A DNA stretch of 64,000 nucleotides from Allochromatium tepidum. Its GTDB lineage: Bacteria > Pseudomonadota > Gammaproteobacteria > Chromatiales > Chromatiaceae. The notes beneath the pieces are model-generated. The model was not told where the DNA came from. It saw only the letters and a list, made by a program, of their open reading frames with translations, and did no database searches. The stretch covers positions 2,502,001-2,566,000 of the forward strand of contig NZ_AP024563.1 in the NCBI RefSeq assembly GCF_018409545.1, in the 5' to 3' direction. Numbering within the stretch: the stretch's first letter is position 1; every line of letters begins with the position of its first letter. This document shows, in pieces, positions 1-10,443 of this stretch. A program made the translations under genes and the position numbers.

Positions 1-146
1 ATGAAGATCGCGCGGCACTATTGCGCCTGCTGCTGGAACACCCGACAGAAGGGGCGATGCGCTTCGATCAACCGCTCGCGCCCTTTGCCGAGCGCCGTTT
101 CGGCCCGCGCCATATCGCGACGGAGGTCATCGATGTACCTGTCTAG
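1..146 (+). CDS. cas5e: Cas5e (CasD), C-terminal end only
   Basis: The third forward frame is open from the window edge to a TAG at 144-146 and encodes 47 residues (..AERRFGPRHIATEVIDVPV). This resembles the C-terminus of the type I-E Cascade subunit Cas5e, which caps the 5' handle of the crRNA. The call rests mainly on position: in type I-E operons cas5e lies immediately before cas6e. The frame overlaps the cas6e start by 14 bases, a normal coupling. The rest of the gene, and presumably cas7e, cse2, cse1 and cas3, lies upstream of the window. Confidence 0.75.
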   Translation, partial: EDRAALLRLLLEHPTEGAMRFDQPLAPFAERRFGPRHIATEVIDVPV

Positions 147-756
147 GCTGACCCTCGACCCACGCCACCCGCGAGTCAGGCGCGATCTGGGCAATCTCTA
201 TGAGCTGCATCGCACCCTGGCGCGCGCCCATGCACCTGATGCGCAATCGCCACCGCATCGGTTCCTGTGGCGACTGGAAACGAGTCCGTCGACGGCTGGA
301 ACCGTCGTGCTGCTCGTTCAATCCGCCGTCGGCTCCGACTGGACATCGCTGGCCGAGCAAACCGGCTATGCCGTGGAGATCTTGGGCAACAAAGCGGTCG
401 ACCTGGAACGATTGATCCAGCCTGATACTCGCTATCGCTTCCGACTCCAGGCCAATCCAACCGTCACCCGCAACGGCAAACGTTGGGGACTGGTCAGAGA
501 AGAGGACCAGCTTGCATGGCTGGTTCGACAGGGTGGCCAGCATGGCTTTCGCGTCCTGGCCTGTGTGCGAACCGCCTCTGAACGCCTCCAGGCACGCCGT
601 GCCACCGCAGGCAAGCCCATCACGCTGCAATCGGCTCTGTTCGAGGGCCGACTGGAAGCGACCGATCCGGACCGATTGCGTCAGGCGATCCTAAACGGAC
701 TCGGGCACGGAAAAGCCTGGGGATGCGGGTTGCTGTCCGTGGCGAAAGCACCATGA
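133..756 (+). CDS. cas6e: Cas6e (CasE), CRISPR pre-crRNA endoribonuclease
   Basis: 207 residues. Cas6e cuts pre-crRNA at the 3' base of the repeat hairpin and stays bound in Cascade. The start MYLSRLTLDPR at 133 matches the family N-terminus; the frame is open further upstream, but that stretch overlaps cas5e. Tyr23 and His26 lie in NLYELHRTL, where Cas6e enzymes carry their catalytic His/Tyr. The C-terminus GHGKAWGCGLLSVA is the glycine-rich loop that contacts RNA. The stop codon overlaps the hicA start (ATGA), so the operon continues directly into a toxin gene, which is not the usual type I-E order. The system processes the array at 2495-9662. Confidence 0.93.
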   Translation: MYLSRLTLDPRHPRVRRDLGNLYELHRTLARAHAPDAQSPPHRFLWRLETSPSTAGTVVLLVQSAVGSDWTSLAEQTGYAVEILGNKAVDLERLIQPDTRYRFRLQANPTVTRNGKRWGLVREEDQLAWLVRQGGQHGFRVLACVRTASERLQARRATAGKPITLQSALFEGRLEATDPDRLRQAILNGLGHGKAWGCGLLSVAKAP

Positions 757-971
757 AAGTCGCCGAGATCCTGGAGCGACTGAAGCATGATGGCTGGCAC
801 CTGGCCGCAACCAGAGGCAGCCATCGCCAATTCAAGCACGACACCAAGCCAGGGCGGGTCACGGTACCGGGCAAACCAAGCGATGATTTGGCTCCAGGCA
901 CGGTGAGCAGCATTACAAATGAGGACCGCGACCATGCGTTACGCCATCGTGATCGAACGAGCAGAGCATAA
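753..971 (+). CDS. hicA: HicA-family mRNA interferase toxin with altered C-terminus
   Basis: 72 residues starting at MKVAEILERLKHDGW; the ATG overlaps the cas6e TGA. HicA toxins are small ribosome-independent mRNA endonucleases with a dsRBD-like fold. The catalytic His is His24 in the GSHRQF motif, followed by the family stretch PGRVTVPGKPSDDLAPGTVSSI. HicA normally finishes with a helix like LKQAGL. Here the reading runs instead into TNEDRDHALRHRD and overlaps hicB by 38 bases. An AAATGA just downstream in another frame (917-922) looks like the old stop, so a small deletion or frameshift probably replaced the last helix. The active-site region is intact, but activity is uncertain. Confidence 0.85.
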   Translation: MKVAEILERLKHDGWHLAATRGSHRQFKHDTKPGRVTVPGKPSDDLAPGTVSSITNEDRDHALRHRDRTSRA

Positions 972-1146
972 CTACTCGGCTTATGCCCCCGATCTGCCGG
1001 GGTGCATCGCCACCGGGCGCACCCTGGAGGAGACCGAGCGGGAGATTCGGGAAGCGATCGAGTTTCATCTGGAAGGTCTGCGAGAAGATGGCTTGCCGGT
1101 GCCGACGCCGACCAGTCAGGTCGGCTACATCGAGATTGCGGCCTGA
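934..1146 (+). CDS. hicB: HicB-family antitoxin
   Basis: 70 residues from MRYAIVIERAEHNYSAYAPDLPGCIATG; an alternative ATG lies 15 bases upstream at 919. The sequence is the typical HicB partial RNase-H-like domain that binds and masks HicA: YSAYAPDLPGC, then GRTLEETEREIREAIEFHLEGL. It ends at GYIEIAA with no C-terminal helix-turn-helix or ribbon-helix-helix domain. This short form therefore has no visible DNA-binding part and may not autoregulate. It lies between cas6e and cas1e on the same strand, so expression is probably tied to the cas operon promoter. Confidence 0.86.
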   Translation: MRYAIVIERAEHNYSAYAPDLPGCIATGRTLEETEREIREAIEFHLEGLREDGLPVPTPTSQVGYIEIAA

Positions 1147-1203
1147 TCCCTTCCTCGATCGAGCGACTCCATAACGCGACATGTGCCGACACGACCGAGT
1201 GCC

Positions 1204-2401
<1,198 letters not shown>

Positions 2402-2494
2402 CAATCGAAATCGCGCCCCTTTGAAATGGGGTATTTTGTTGGTAGATTTCTCAGCGTCTGATTTCTTGTTCTAGATCAGGCAAGTATGGGAAGT
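2402..2494 (+). promoter_or_regulatory. CRISPR leader
   Basis: A 93-base stretch between cas2e and the first repeat. It is visibly more AT-rich than its surroundings (for example GGGGTATTTTGTTGGTAG and GATTTCTTGTTCTAG). By analogy with other type I-E loci it should carry the array promoter and guide integration of new spacers at the repeat at 2495. I do not see a confident IHF site or promoter boxes. Confidence 0.6.
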
Positions 2495-5400
2495 ACGTTC
2501 CCCGCGCTCGCGGGGATGAACCGCGGAGCGCGAAGCCCTGCTGGCCCGCCTTGCTACGTTCCCCGCGCTCGCGGGGATGAACCGACCATCTCCCGGGTCA
2601 GGCTCCAGCCTTTCGGACGTTCCCCGCGCTCGCGGGGATGAACCGCGCCTGATCGACTCCCATGCAGCGATGGCTGTACGTTCCCCGCGCTCGCGGGGAT
2701 GAACCGCGCTTGAGTGCCGCCGCCGCGTGCGTGTCGAGACGTTCCCCGCGCTCGCGGGGATGAACCGCGCCGGAAACGGCTCCGGGGCCTCCCACGCGGA
2801 CGTTCCCCGCGCTCGCGGGGATGAACCGCCGATCCATTCGACTTGAGGGGCTTGCGACTGACGTTCCCCGCGCTCGCGGGGATGAACCGATGGTCCGCGA
2901 TCTCAGGAGCGCCCTGGCATCACGTTCCCCGCGCTCGCGGGGATGAACCGAGTGTGCGCAGGTCGGCGTGCTTCACGTGAAGACGTTCCCCGCGCTCGCG
3001 GGGATGAACCGCGCCAGCCCCAGGCGGACCCACAGATCCCGGTACGTTCCCCGCGCTCGCGGGGATGAACCGCACCAGTCGAGCGCCCAGTCCGGCGTTG
3101 CCGGACGTTCCCCGCGCTCGCGGGGATGAACCGCCCTTCATCTTCGCCGTCGATCTCAGCGAGCAACGTTCCCCGCGCTCGCGGGGATGAACCGTTCATC
3201 ATGGGTTGGCTCCGGTGGTGGTCAAGACGTTCCCCGCGCTCGCGGGGATGAACCGCACCAGTCGAGCGCTCGCCCCGGCGTTGCCGGACGTTCCCCGCGC
3301 TCGCGGGGATGAACCGATTACTTGTCGGATGGTAGGCCATATTCCAGAACGTTCCCCGCGCTCGCGGGGATGAACCGTATGACCGCCGCCGAACTGCTGC
3401 CGACCCTGCACGTTCCCCGCGCTCGCGGGGATGAACCGGAACGGAAGGATCGGAAGGATTTAATCCGTGCACGTTCCCCGCGCTCGCGGGGATGAACCGT
3501 TCCGGGACTCTTCCGGAACTGTTCCGGAATCACGTTCCCCGCGCTCGCGGGGATGAACCGGTCGGCGGTGCGGTCTGGGCGGTCTGAGCGCCACGTTCCC
3601 CGCGCTCGCGGGGATGAACCGTCGCCATAGCCGCTCACCTTTGCCACCAAAGCACGTTCCCCGCGCTCGCGGGGATGAACCGTACCCTGAGCTGTCAATA
3701 GACGCTATGAGACAACGTTCCCCGCGCTCGCGGGGATGAACCGACACCGATACCCGCGCGCCCGGCGCGGCTGCCACGTTCCCCGCGCTCGCGGGGATGA
3801 ACCGCGGATCGTCCGGCAACTGGAAGAAGCCGATTCACGTTCCCCGCGCTCGCGGGGATGAACCGGCGCGCGAGCGCGACATGGCGACTGTGGCAGTACG
3901 TTCCCCGCGCTCGCGGGGATGAACCGTTGCGGACGATAGCCGATCTCTTTGAAGCGAGACGTTCCCCGCGCTCGCGGGGATGAACCGCCTATAATTTTTC
4001 GGGGTTAGCAATATCGCTCACGTTCCCCGCGCTCGCGGGGATGAACCGCCTGTTCCATCGCGCCAAAGGGTTCGTGGCGCACGTTCCCCGCGCTCGCGGG
4101 GATGAACCGGCGTAACGTCCGAGGGCGGCGCAATGGCGTTCACGTTCCCCGCGCTCGCGGGGATGAACCGCCAAGAACCATCCGTTCGGGGCGTGTGCCT
4201 ACACGTTCCCCGCGCTCGCGGGGATGAACCGAAAGAGGAAGAACAGCGCCATCTCAAGGCTCGACGTTCCCCGCGCTCGCGGGGATGAACCGGTGAGAAG
4301 GCCGCCGATGCCGCCGCCGCGCTAACGTTCCCCGCGCTCGCGGGGATGAACCGCGAGATTGTAGGAATGAGTTCTCAGTGCTGGGACGTTCCCCGCGCTC
4401 GCGGGGATGAACCGTCGGAAAGCTGGTTCGCTACCGTGAATCCGACACGTTCCCCGCGCTCGCGGGGATGAACCGACCGCGCTCGCCGCGCCGGACTGCC
4501 GGAAATCGCGTTCCCCGCGCTCGCGGGGATGAACCCGCCGTTTATCGTCGCGCACCTCGGCATGGATCACGTTCCCCGCGCTCGCGGGGATGAACCGTCG
4601 CCATAGCCGCTCACCTTTGCCACCAAAGCACGTTCCCCGCGCTCGCGGGGATGAACCGTACTTCAACACGCTACACGTGTAGCTTTCAGTACGTTCCCCG
4701 CGCTCGCGGGGATGAACCGATACTGCTCGATCCAGGATCGGACCTCACTGCACGTTCCCCGCGCTCGCGGGGATGAACCAGGATTGCTATTCTTCATGCG
4801 GTTGATCGCGACACGTTCCCCGCGCTCGCGGGGATGAACCGAACCGCGACAGCATCGCGGCGGCACTACCGAAACGTTCCCCGCGCTCGCGGGGATGAAC
4901 CGAAATGTTGGCCGCGTGGCAACGCGACGATTCGACGTTCCCCGCGCTCGCGGGGATGAACCGGGCACCGATCGGCAGCGCGCAACGCGCGAGATACGTT
5001 CCCCGCGCTCGCGGGGATGAACCGATAACCCACAACCAGCAGAAAAACGACCAAATACGTTCCCCGCGCTCGCGGGGATGAACCGCTCTTTGAGACCGAT
5101 CTGTTGGGCAAGGGTCGACGTTCCCCGCGCTCGCGGGGATGAACCGAGACAACCATCAACGCAAGCAGATGAGGTTCCACGTTCCCCGCGCTCGCGGGGA
5201 TGAACCGAACCGTCCGAGATACTGCCCAAAAGCGATTTTACGTTCCCCGCGCTCGCGGGGATGAACCGCCGCGCCTGCAATGCGGCACAATCCATCCACG
5301 ACGTTCCCCGCGCTCGCGGGGATGAACCGTCACAATTCCCGCATTTATGGGGCGACATTCCACGTTCCCCGCGCTCGCGGGGATGAACCGGATTCGCTCG

Positions 5401-8400
5401 CGCTCGCGTTGATCGTTCACGAACGTTCCCCGCGCTCGCGGGGATGAACCGCCGGGCGGTGTTTTTATTCAGACGCCGCTTCAACGTTCCCCGCGCTCGC
5501 GGGGATGAACCGATCTACCGTTCGTAGTGAATGAAGGCGCATTCACGTTCCCCGCGCTCGCGGGGATGAACCGATACCAGCCGCGAGTGAAAGGAGGTAG
5601 ATCAAACGTTCCCCGCGCTCGCGGGGATGAACCGTGCGGTGCAGGCAAGCATACATCGTAGACATTAACGTTCCCCGCGCTCGCGGGGATGAACCGACGG
5701 AGCAGGTGGCGATCTACTACTACGACGCACGTTCCCCGCGCTCGCGGGGATGAACCGTGTGATGGGTAGCGGTTTCAGCATCCTGAGCAACGTTCCCCGC
5801 GCTCGCGGGGATGAACCGCTATCGATCGCCTTGAGGCGGCTGTGAAGATTACGTTCCCCGCGCTCGCGGGGATGAACCGCGAGCGGCCCTTGATGTGGTC
5901 GGTATACGCTTACGTTCCCCGCGCTCGCGGGGATGAACCGATGGAGACCGCCTTGCTGTCGCTCATGCGCACACGTTCCCCGCGCTCGCGGGGATGAACC
6001 GCCGGGGACGTGGTGTCCCTGCCTGAAGTCAAGACGTTCCCCGCGCTCGCGGGGATGAACCGTTGGCGACCGGGTACGAGAGCATCGGGCGACGACGTTC
6101 CCCGCGCTCGCGGGGATGAACCGACAGGTCGAGTTGGGTGGTCTTTTGCGTGCGCACGTTCCCCGCGCTCGCGGGGATGAACCGCGACGTGGGACGTTGG
6201 CGCATGAGCTGATTCTACGTTCCCCGCGCTCGCGGGGATGAACCGTTCAAGTTCATGGATGTGTCCGTCAGCAGATCACGTTCCCCGCGCTCGCGGGGAT
6301 GAACCGGCAGGATAATGCACTCACGCCACCTCCCCACGACGTTCCCCGCGCTCGCGGGGATGAACCGCAGCCAACGCGCGGTGATGCGCTCGGGCATCAA
6401 CGTTCCCCGCGCTCGCGGGGATGAACCGGCCGGGCGTAAATAACAACGTTAATCAACAACACGTTCCCCGCGCTCGCGGGGATGAACCGCCGGCAACGGC
6501 CCAGGAGAGACACGTTTCTGGACGTTCCCCGCGCTCGCGGGGATGAACCGCGAGACTGGTGGATAGTCGCGCGCCGGCACGGACGTTCCCCGCGCTCGCG
6601 GGGATGAACCGACGCGCTGGTTGCTTTTGCGGCCTCTAATCACACGTTCCCCGCGCTCGCGGGGATGAACCGCTGACTGGCCTTGACGATCGCGCTCATG
6701 AGGCACGTTCCCCGCGCTCGCGGGGATGAACCGATCATGGCCCAGCATCAATGCGCTATTGATCCACGTTCCCCGCGCTCGCGGGGATGAACCGGCGCGC
6801 AGATGGGTCGTGACAAGCGCCGGTTCACGTTCCCCGCGCTCGCGGGGATGAACCGAAAAAACGATGCCGCCCACAATCGCATTCATAACGTTCCCCGCGC
6901 TCGCGGGGATGAACCGATCGAAACATTGCGCCAAGGGATCTGGAAGGAACGTTCCCCGCGCTCGCGGGGATGAACCGCTCTATCAGGCCCGCACGGGTGG
7001 ATTCTCCAGACGTTCCCCGCGCTCGCGGGGATGAACCGCCATTCAGGGGCCGCGTGGATTTCGGCCAGGTACGTTCCCCGCGCTCGCGGGGATGAACCGA
7101 ATCACGCAGCCATCGCTGGAGGCGGCAGCTAACGTTCCCCGCGCTCGCGGGGATGAACCGGACGACTGGACCGAATACGCCAACGTTTGGGGACGTTCCC
7201 CGCGCTCGCGGGGATGAACCGCGCGGCAACCGCTGGATGCACCCGGAATCCACACGTTCCCCGCGCTCGCGGGGATGAACCGATCCGCGCCCGGTTCAGG
7301 CGCTCGACCACATAACGTTCCCCGCGCTCGCGGGGATGAACCGCAGCTCCCCAGAGTTCAATCGTGCGGGCGATCACGTTCCCCGCGCTCGCGGGGATGA
7401 ACCGCTGAGACACGAGACACCCCCCAAGAGAAAGGCACGTTCCCCGCGCTCGCGGGGATGAACCGCACGCGCGAGCCGCCGAAAGCCCAGACAGGAAACG
7501 TTCCCCGCGCTCGCGGGGATGAACCGTCGAGACCGAGGATCTTGACGTCCTCGATGGTACGTTCCCCGCGCTCGCGGGGATGAACCAGCAACCGCCAGTT
7601 GTGCTGTTCTGGCTCATTTCACGTTCCCCGCGCTCGCGGGGATGAACCGGCATGGCGTGGCTGGCCAGCATGGACGACGTCACGTTCCCCGCGCTCGCGG
7701 GGATGAACCGCTTTTCGGCGTCCGTCACATAGGGCGATTGCAACGTTCCCCGCGCTCGCGGGGATGAACCGCTGCTGGCGCTCGACTGGCCGTTACCGGC
7801 GATACGTTCCCCGCGCTCGCGGGGATGAACCGGCCCGGCTGTCGTCTCCGCCGGCGCATGTCGCACGTTCCCCGCGCTCGCGGGGATGAACCGCCCGATC
7901 TGGTCGCGCTGCTGACCACGGCAGCACGTTCCCCGCGCTCGCGGGGATGAACCGGATTGCTTACAGGTTGCTCTGTTGACAGTATAACGTTCCCCGCGCT
8001 CGCGGGGATGAACCGATCCCGAGACCATGCGCCGGATCTGGACGGATACGTTCCCCGCGCTCGCGGGGATGAACCGCGACATCTCGCCGGTCGAGATCGC
8101 GATCGTTCACGTTCCCCGCGCTCGCGGGGATGAACCGTGCTGAGGACTTTTTCTGCCTGGACGAACCGTACGTTCCCCGCGCTCGCGGGGATGAACCGCG
8201 ATCCGATCTGCGCGCACTTCGGCAAGTACCACGTTCCCCGCGCTCGCGGGGATGAACCGACCTACCGTTTGTGGTCAGTGAGGGCGCGTTCACGTTCCCC
8301 GCGCTCGCGGGGATGAACCGCCCGCCAAGCAGGCACCCAAGGCCATGCAGACACGTTCCCCGCGCTCGCGGGGATGAACCGAAACCGATGAAATGCAAAA

Positions 8401-9662
8401 ACTGTGGTAGCTAACGTTCCCCGCGCTCGCGGGGATGAACCGACCCATCATGCCCGGACGGACGTAAATAAAGCACGTTCCCCGCGCTCGCGGGGATGAA
8501 CCGCCGCCGATGTTGCACTGAATGGGTTGCTGGTTACGTTCCCCGCGCTCGCGGGGATGAACCGCTCGCGAGGACAAGCGGCTCGAAATCGTCTGCACGT
8601 TCCCCGCGCTCGCGGGGATGAACCGGCGTAGAAACGAACAAACTCATCGTACCTGGGACGTTCCCCGCGCTCGCGGGGATGAACCGGCATGGGGTAAAGC
8701 GAAGCATTTCCGCGAAGGACGTTCCCCGCGCTCGCGGGGATGAACCGTCGTCTCCCGGTTTCAGGCGCGCGCGGCACTGACGTTCCCCGCGCTCGCGGGG
8801 ATGAACCGCCGATTGCGTGATGGCAAAACAGATCACCGCGACGTTCCCCGCGCTCGCGGGGATGAACCGCACGCACACGGCTATGTGCTCGCGTCGGTGA
8901 CACGTTCCCCGCGCTCGCGGGGATGAACCGGTTTCGACCTCATTTTCGGTGCGCACAGCCTTACGTTCCCCGCGCTCGCGGGGATGAACCGGCCGAGAGC
9001 GACCCCGACTGGATCAGTTATTGACGTTCCCCGCGCTCGCGGGGATGAACCGCTCCGGCGTGCCGCAGGCAACACGCCGATTTTACGTTCCCCGCGCTCG
9101 CGGGGATGAACCGTTCATCCGGTTCCATTTCGGCCTCCATCTGTAACGTTCCCCGCGCTCGCGGGGATGAACCGACCGCCATCACCGTCTCGACGAGATC
9201 GGTTTCACGTTCCCCGCGCTCGCGGGGATGAACCGAATAGCGACCTTTTCCTCGGTCGGCGCAATAGACGTTCCCCGCGCTCGCGGGGATGAACCGCCCT
9301 GCTGGCCCGCCTCGCTGAGATCGATGCCACGTTCCCCGCGCTCGCGGGGATGAACCGGCCAATCTTGCGCGGCCAACCGATCCCATGCGACGTTCCCCGC
9401 GCTCGCGGGGATGAACCGGTTGCATTGAGATTCGCGACCAGTGCCGTTGCACGTTCCCCGCGCTCGCGGGGATGAACCGGCAGCGCTCCTGGCCGGCAAG
9501 CCGCCGTCGCCACGTTCCCCGCGCTCGCGGGGATGAACCGCCCGATCCGGTTCGGGATCGCGTGGGGTTCGTACGTTCCCCGCGCTCGCGGGGATGAACC
9601 GGTCGTGCAGAAATTGGGCGTGGCCGTCAGTACACGTTCCCCGCGCTCGCGGGGATGAACCG
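2495..9662 (+). CRISPR. Type I-E CRISPR array, 118 repeats and 117 spacers
   Basis: The repeat is 29 bases (ACGTTCCCCGCG, then CTCGCGGGGATGAACCG). It has a perfect 7-bp stem CCCCGCG/CGCGGGG and the 3' handle ATGAACCG, matching the type I-E class. The period is 61 bases (spacers of 32), except for two 33-base spacers at 5635-5667 and 7588-7620. Walking the period gives 118 repeats. Variant repeats noticed: 4508-4536 (first base G, last base C), 4752-4780 and 7559-7587 (last base A). The leader side is at 2495, so spacers there are the newest. The last repeat (9634-9662) is perfect. One spacer is exactly duplicated (3622-3653 and 4598-4629), and several pairs are related; see findings. Confidence 0.99.
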
Positions 9663-9786
9663 CCTGCTGATCGCTCAGGCTCAGTGCGAAGGCATGCAAA
9701 TCCTCACCTACGATCGACTGTTCCAGGACTATCTGCCGGAGACGCGACTCGTGCGCTCCAGTCCGCCGGCCAACGACCCTGCATAA
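9655..9786 (+). pseudogene. C-terminal remnant of a PIN-domain (VapC-like) toxin
   Basis: Immediately after the last repeat the frame reads RLLIAQAQCEGMQILTYDRL and continues to a TAA at 9784-9786, 43 codons counting an ATG that happens to lie inside the repeat. 'DRLLIAQAQ.EG...(V/L)T.D' is the C-terminal signature of PIN-domain VapC toxins, including the last acidic residue (TYD). The N-terminal two thirds with the other acidic residues are missing, and no vapB is seen. The junction lies exactly at the repeat edge, so the gene was cut by whatever event set the array's distal end. It is most likely non-functional. Confidence 0.7.
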
Positions 9787-9810
9787 CGCGCTTCAAATCG
9801 CGCCCGAACC

Positions 9811-10443
9811 TCAACCCAACGCCTCCGGCGCCGCGATCAGCGCCATACGCACCAGATCGGCCAGCGACTCGGCGCGCATCTTCTCCATCACCCGCGCGCG
9901 ATGCGCCTCGACCGTCTTGGCGCTCACCCCGAGCGCGGCGGCGATCTCCTTGTTCGACTTGCCGTCCGTGACCATGGCCATGACCTCGTGCTCGCGCGGC
10001 GTCAGCTCGGCCAGACGTCTGGCGATGTCGGCCCGCGCCAGGCGATTGGCGCGTGTCTTCTGATCATGGTCCAGCGCGTTGCGGAGGCTGCGCAACAGAT
10101 CCTCGTCATGGAAGGGCTTTTCGATGAAGTCCATGGCTCCGGCCTTCATGGCGCGCACCGCCATGGCCACGTCACCATGGCCCGTGATGAGGATGACCGG
10201 GATCCGGAACCCCTCGCGCGCCAGATAGGCTTGCAGCTCCAGACCGCTCATGCCGGGCATACGCACGTCCAGCAGCAGACAACCGGCGCGGCCGGGATAA
10301 TAGTCGGCCAGGAAGGCATCGGCCGAGTCATAGGTCTTGACCGACATCCCGGTCGATTCGATCAGCCATTGCAGCGAGGTGCGCATGGCCTGGTCGTCGT
10401 CGACGATGAATACAGTGGCGTTGGCTTCGGCAGTCATGTTCAA
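9811..10443 (-). CDS. FixJ/NarL-type response regulator
   Basis: 210 residues. The N-terminal receiver domain (about 8-125) has the acidic pocket IVDDD, phospho-acceptor Asp59 (LLLDVRMPG) and Lys109 (DFIEKPF). The C-terminal LuxR-type helix-turn-helix (about 140-205) carries LTPREHEVMAMVTDGKSNKEIAAALGVSAKTVEAHRARVMEKM. This is the FixJ arrangement, with a receiver of the RMPGMSGLEL type. Its start overlaps the stop of the histidine kinase gene by 4 bases, so the two are one operon and almost certainly a cognate pair. Target genes cannot be read from the sequence. Confidence 0.93.
   Translation of the reverse strand: MNMTAEANATVFIVDDDQAMRTSLQWLIESTGMSVKTYDSADAFLADYYPGRAGCLLLDVRMPGMSGLELQAYLAREGFRIPVILITGHGDVAMAVRAMKAGAMDFIEKPFHDEDLLRSLRNALDHDQKTRANRLARADIARRLAELTPREHEVMAMVTDGKSNKEIAAALGVSAKTVEAHRARVMEKMRAESLADLVRMALIAAPEALG

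Noticed and set aside
2598-9699. Many minus-strand ORFs rich in GSSPRARGT, RFIPASAGNV and VHPRERGER
   Set aside because: They are translations of the CRISPR repeat in its three frames; the 61-base period shifts the frame each unit, so the pattern cycles. No real protein.
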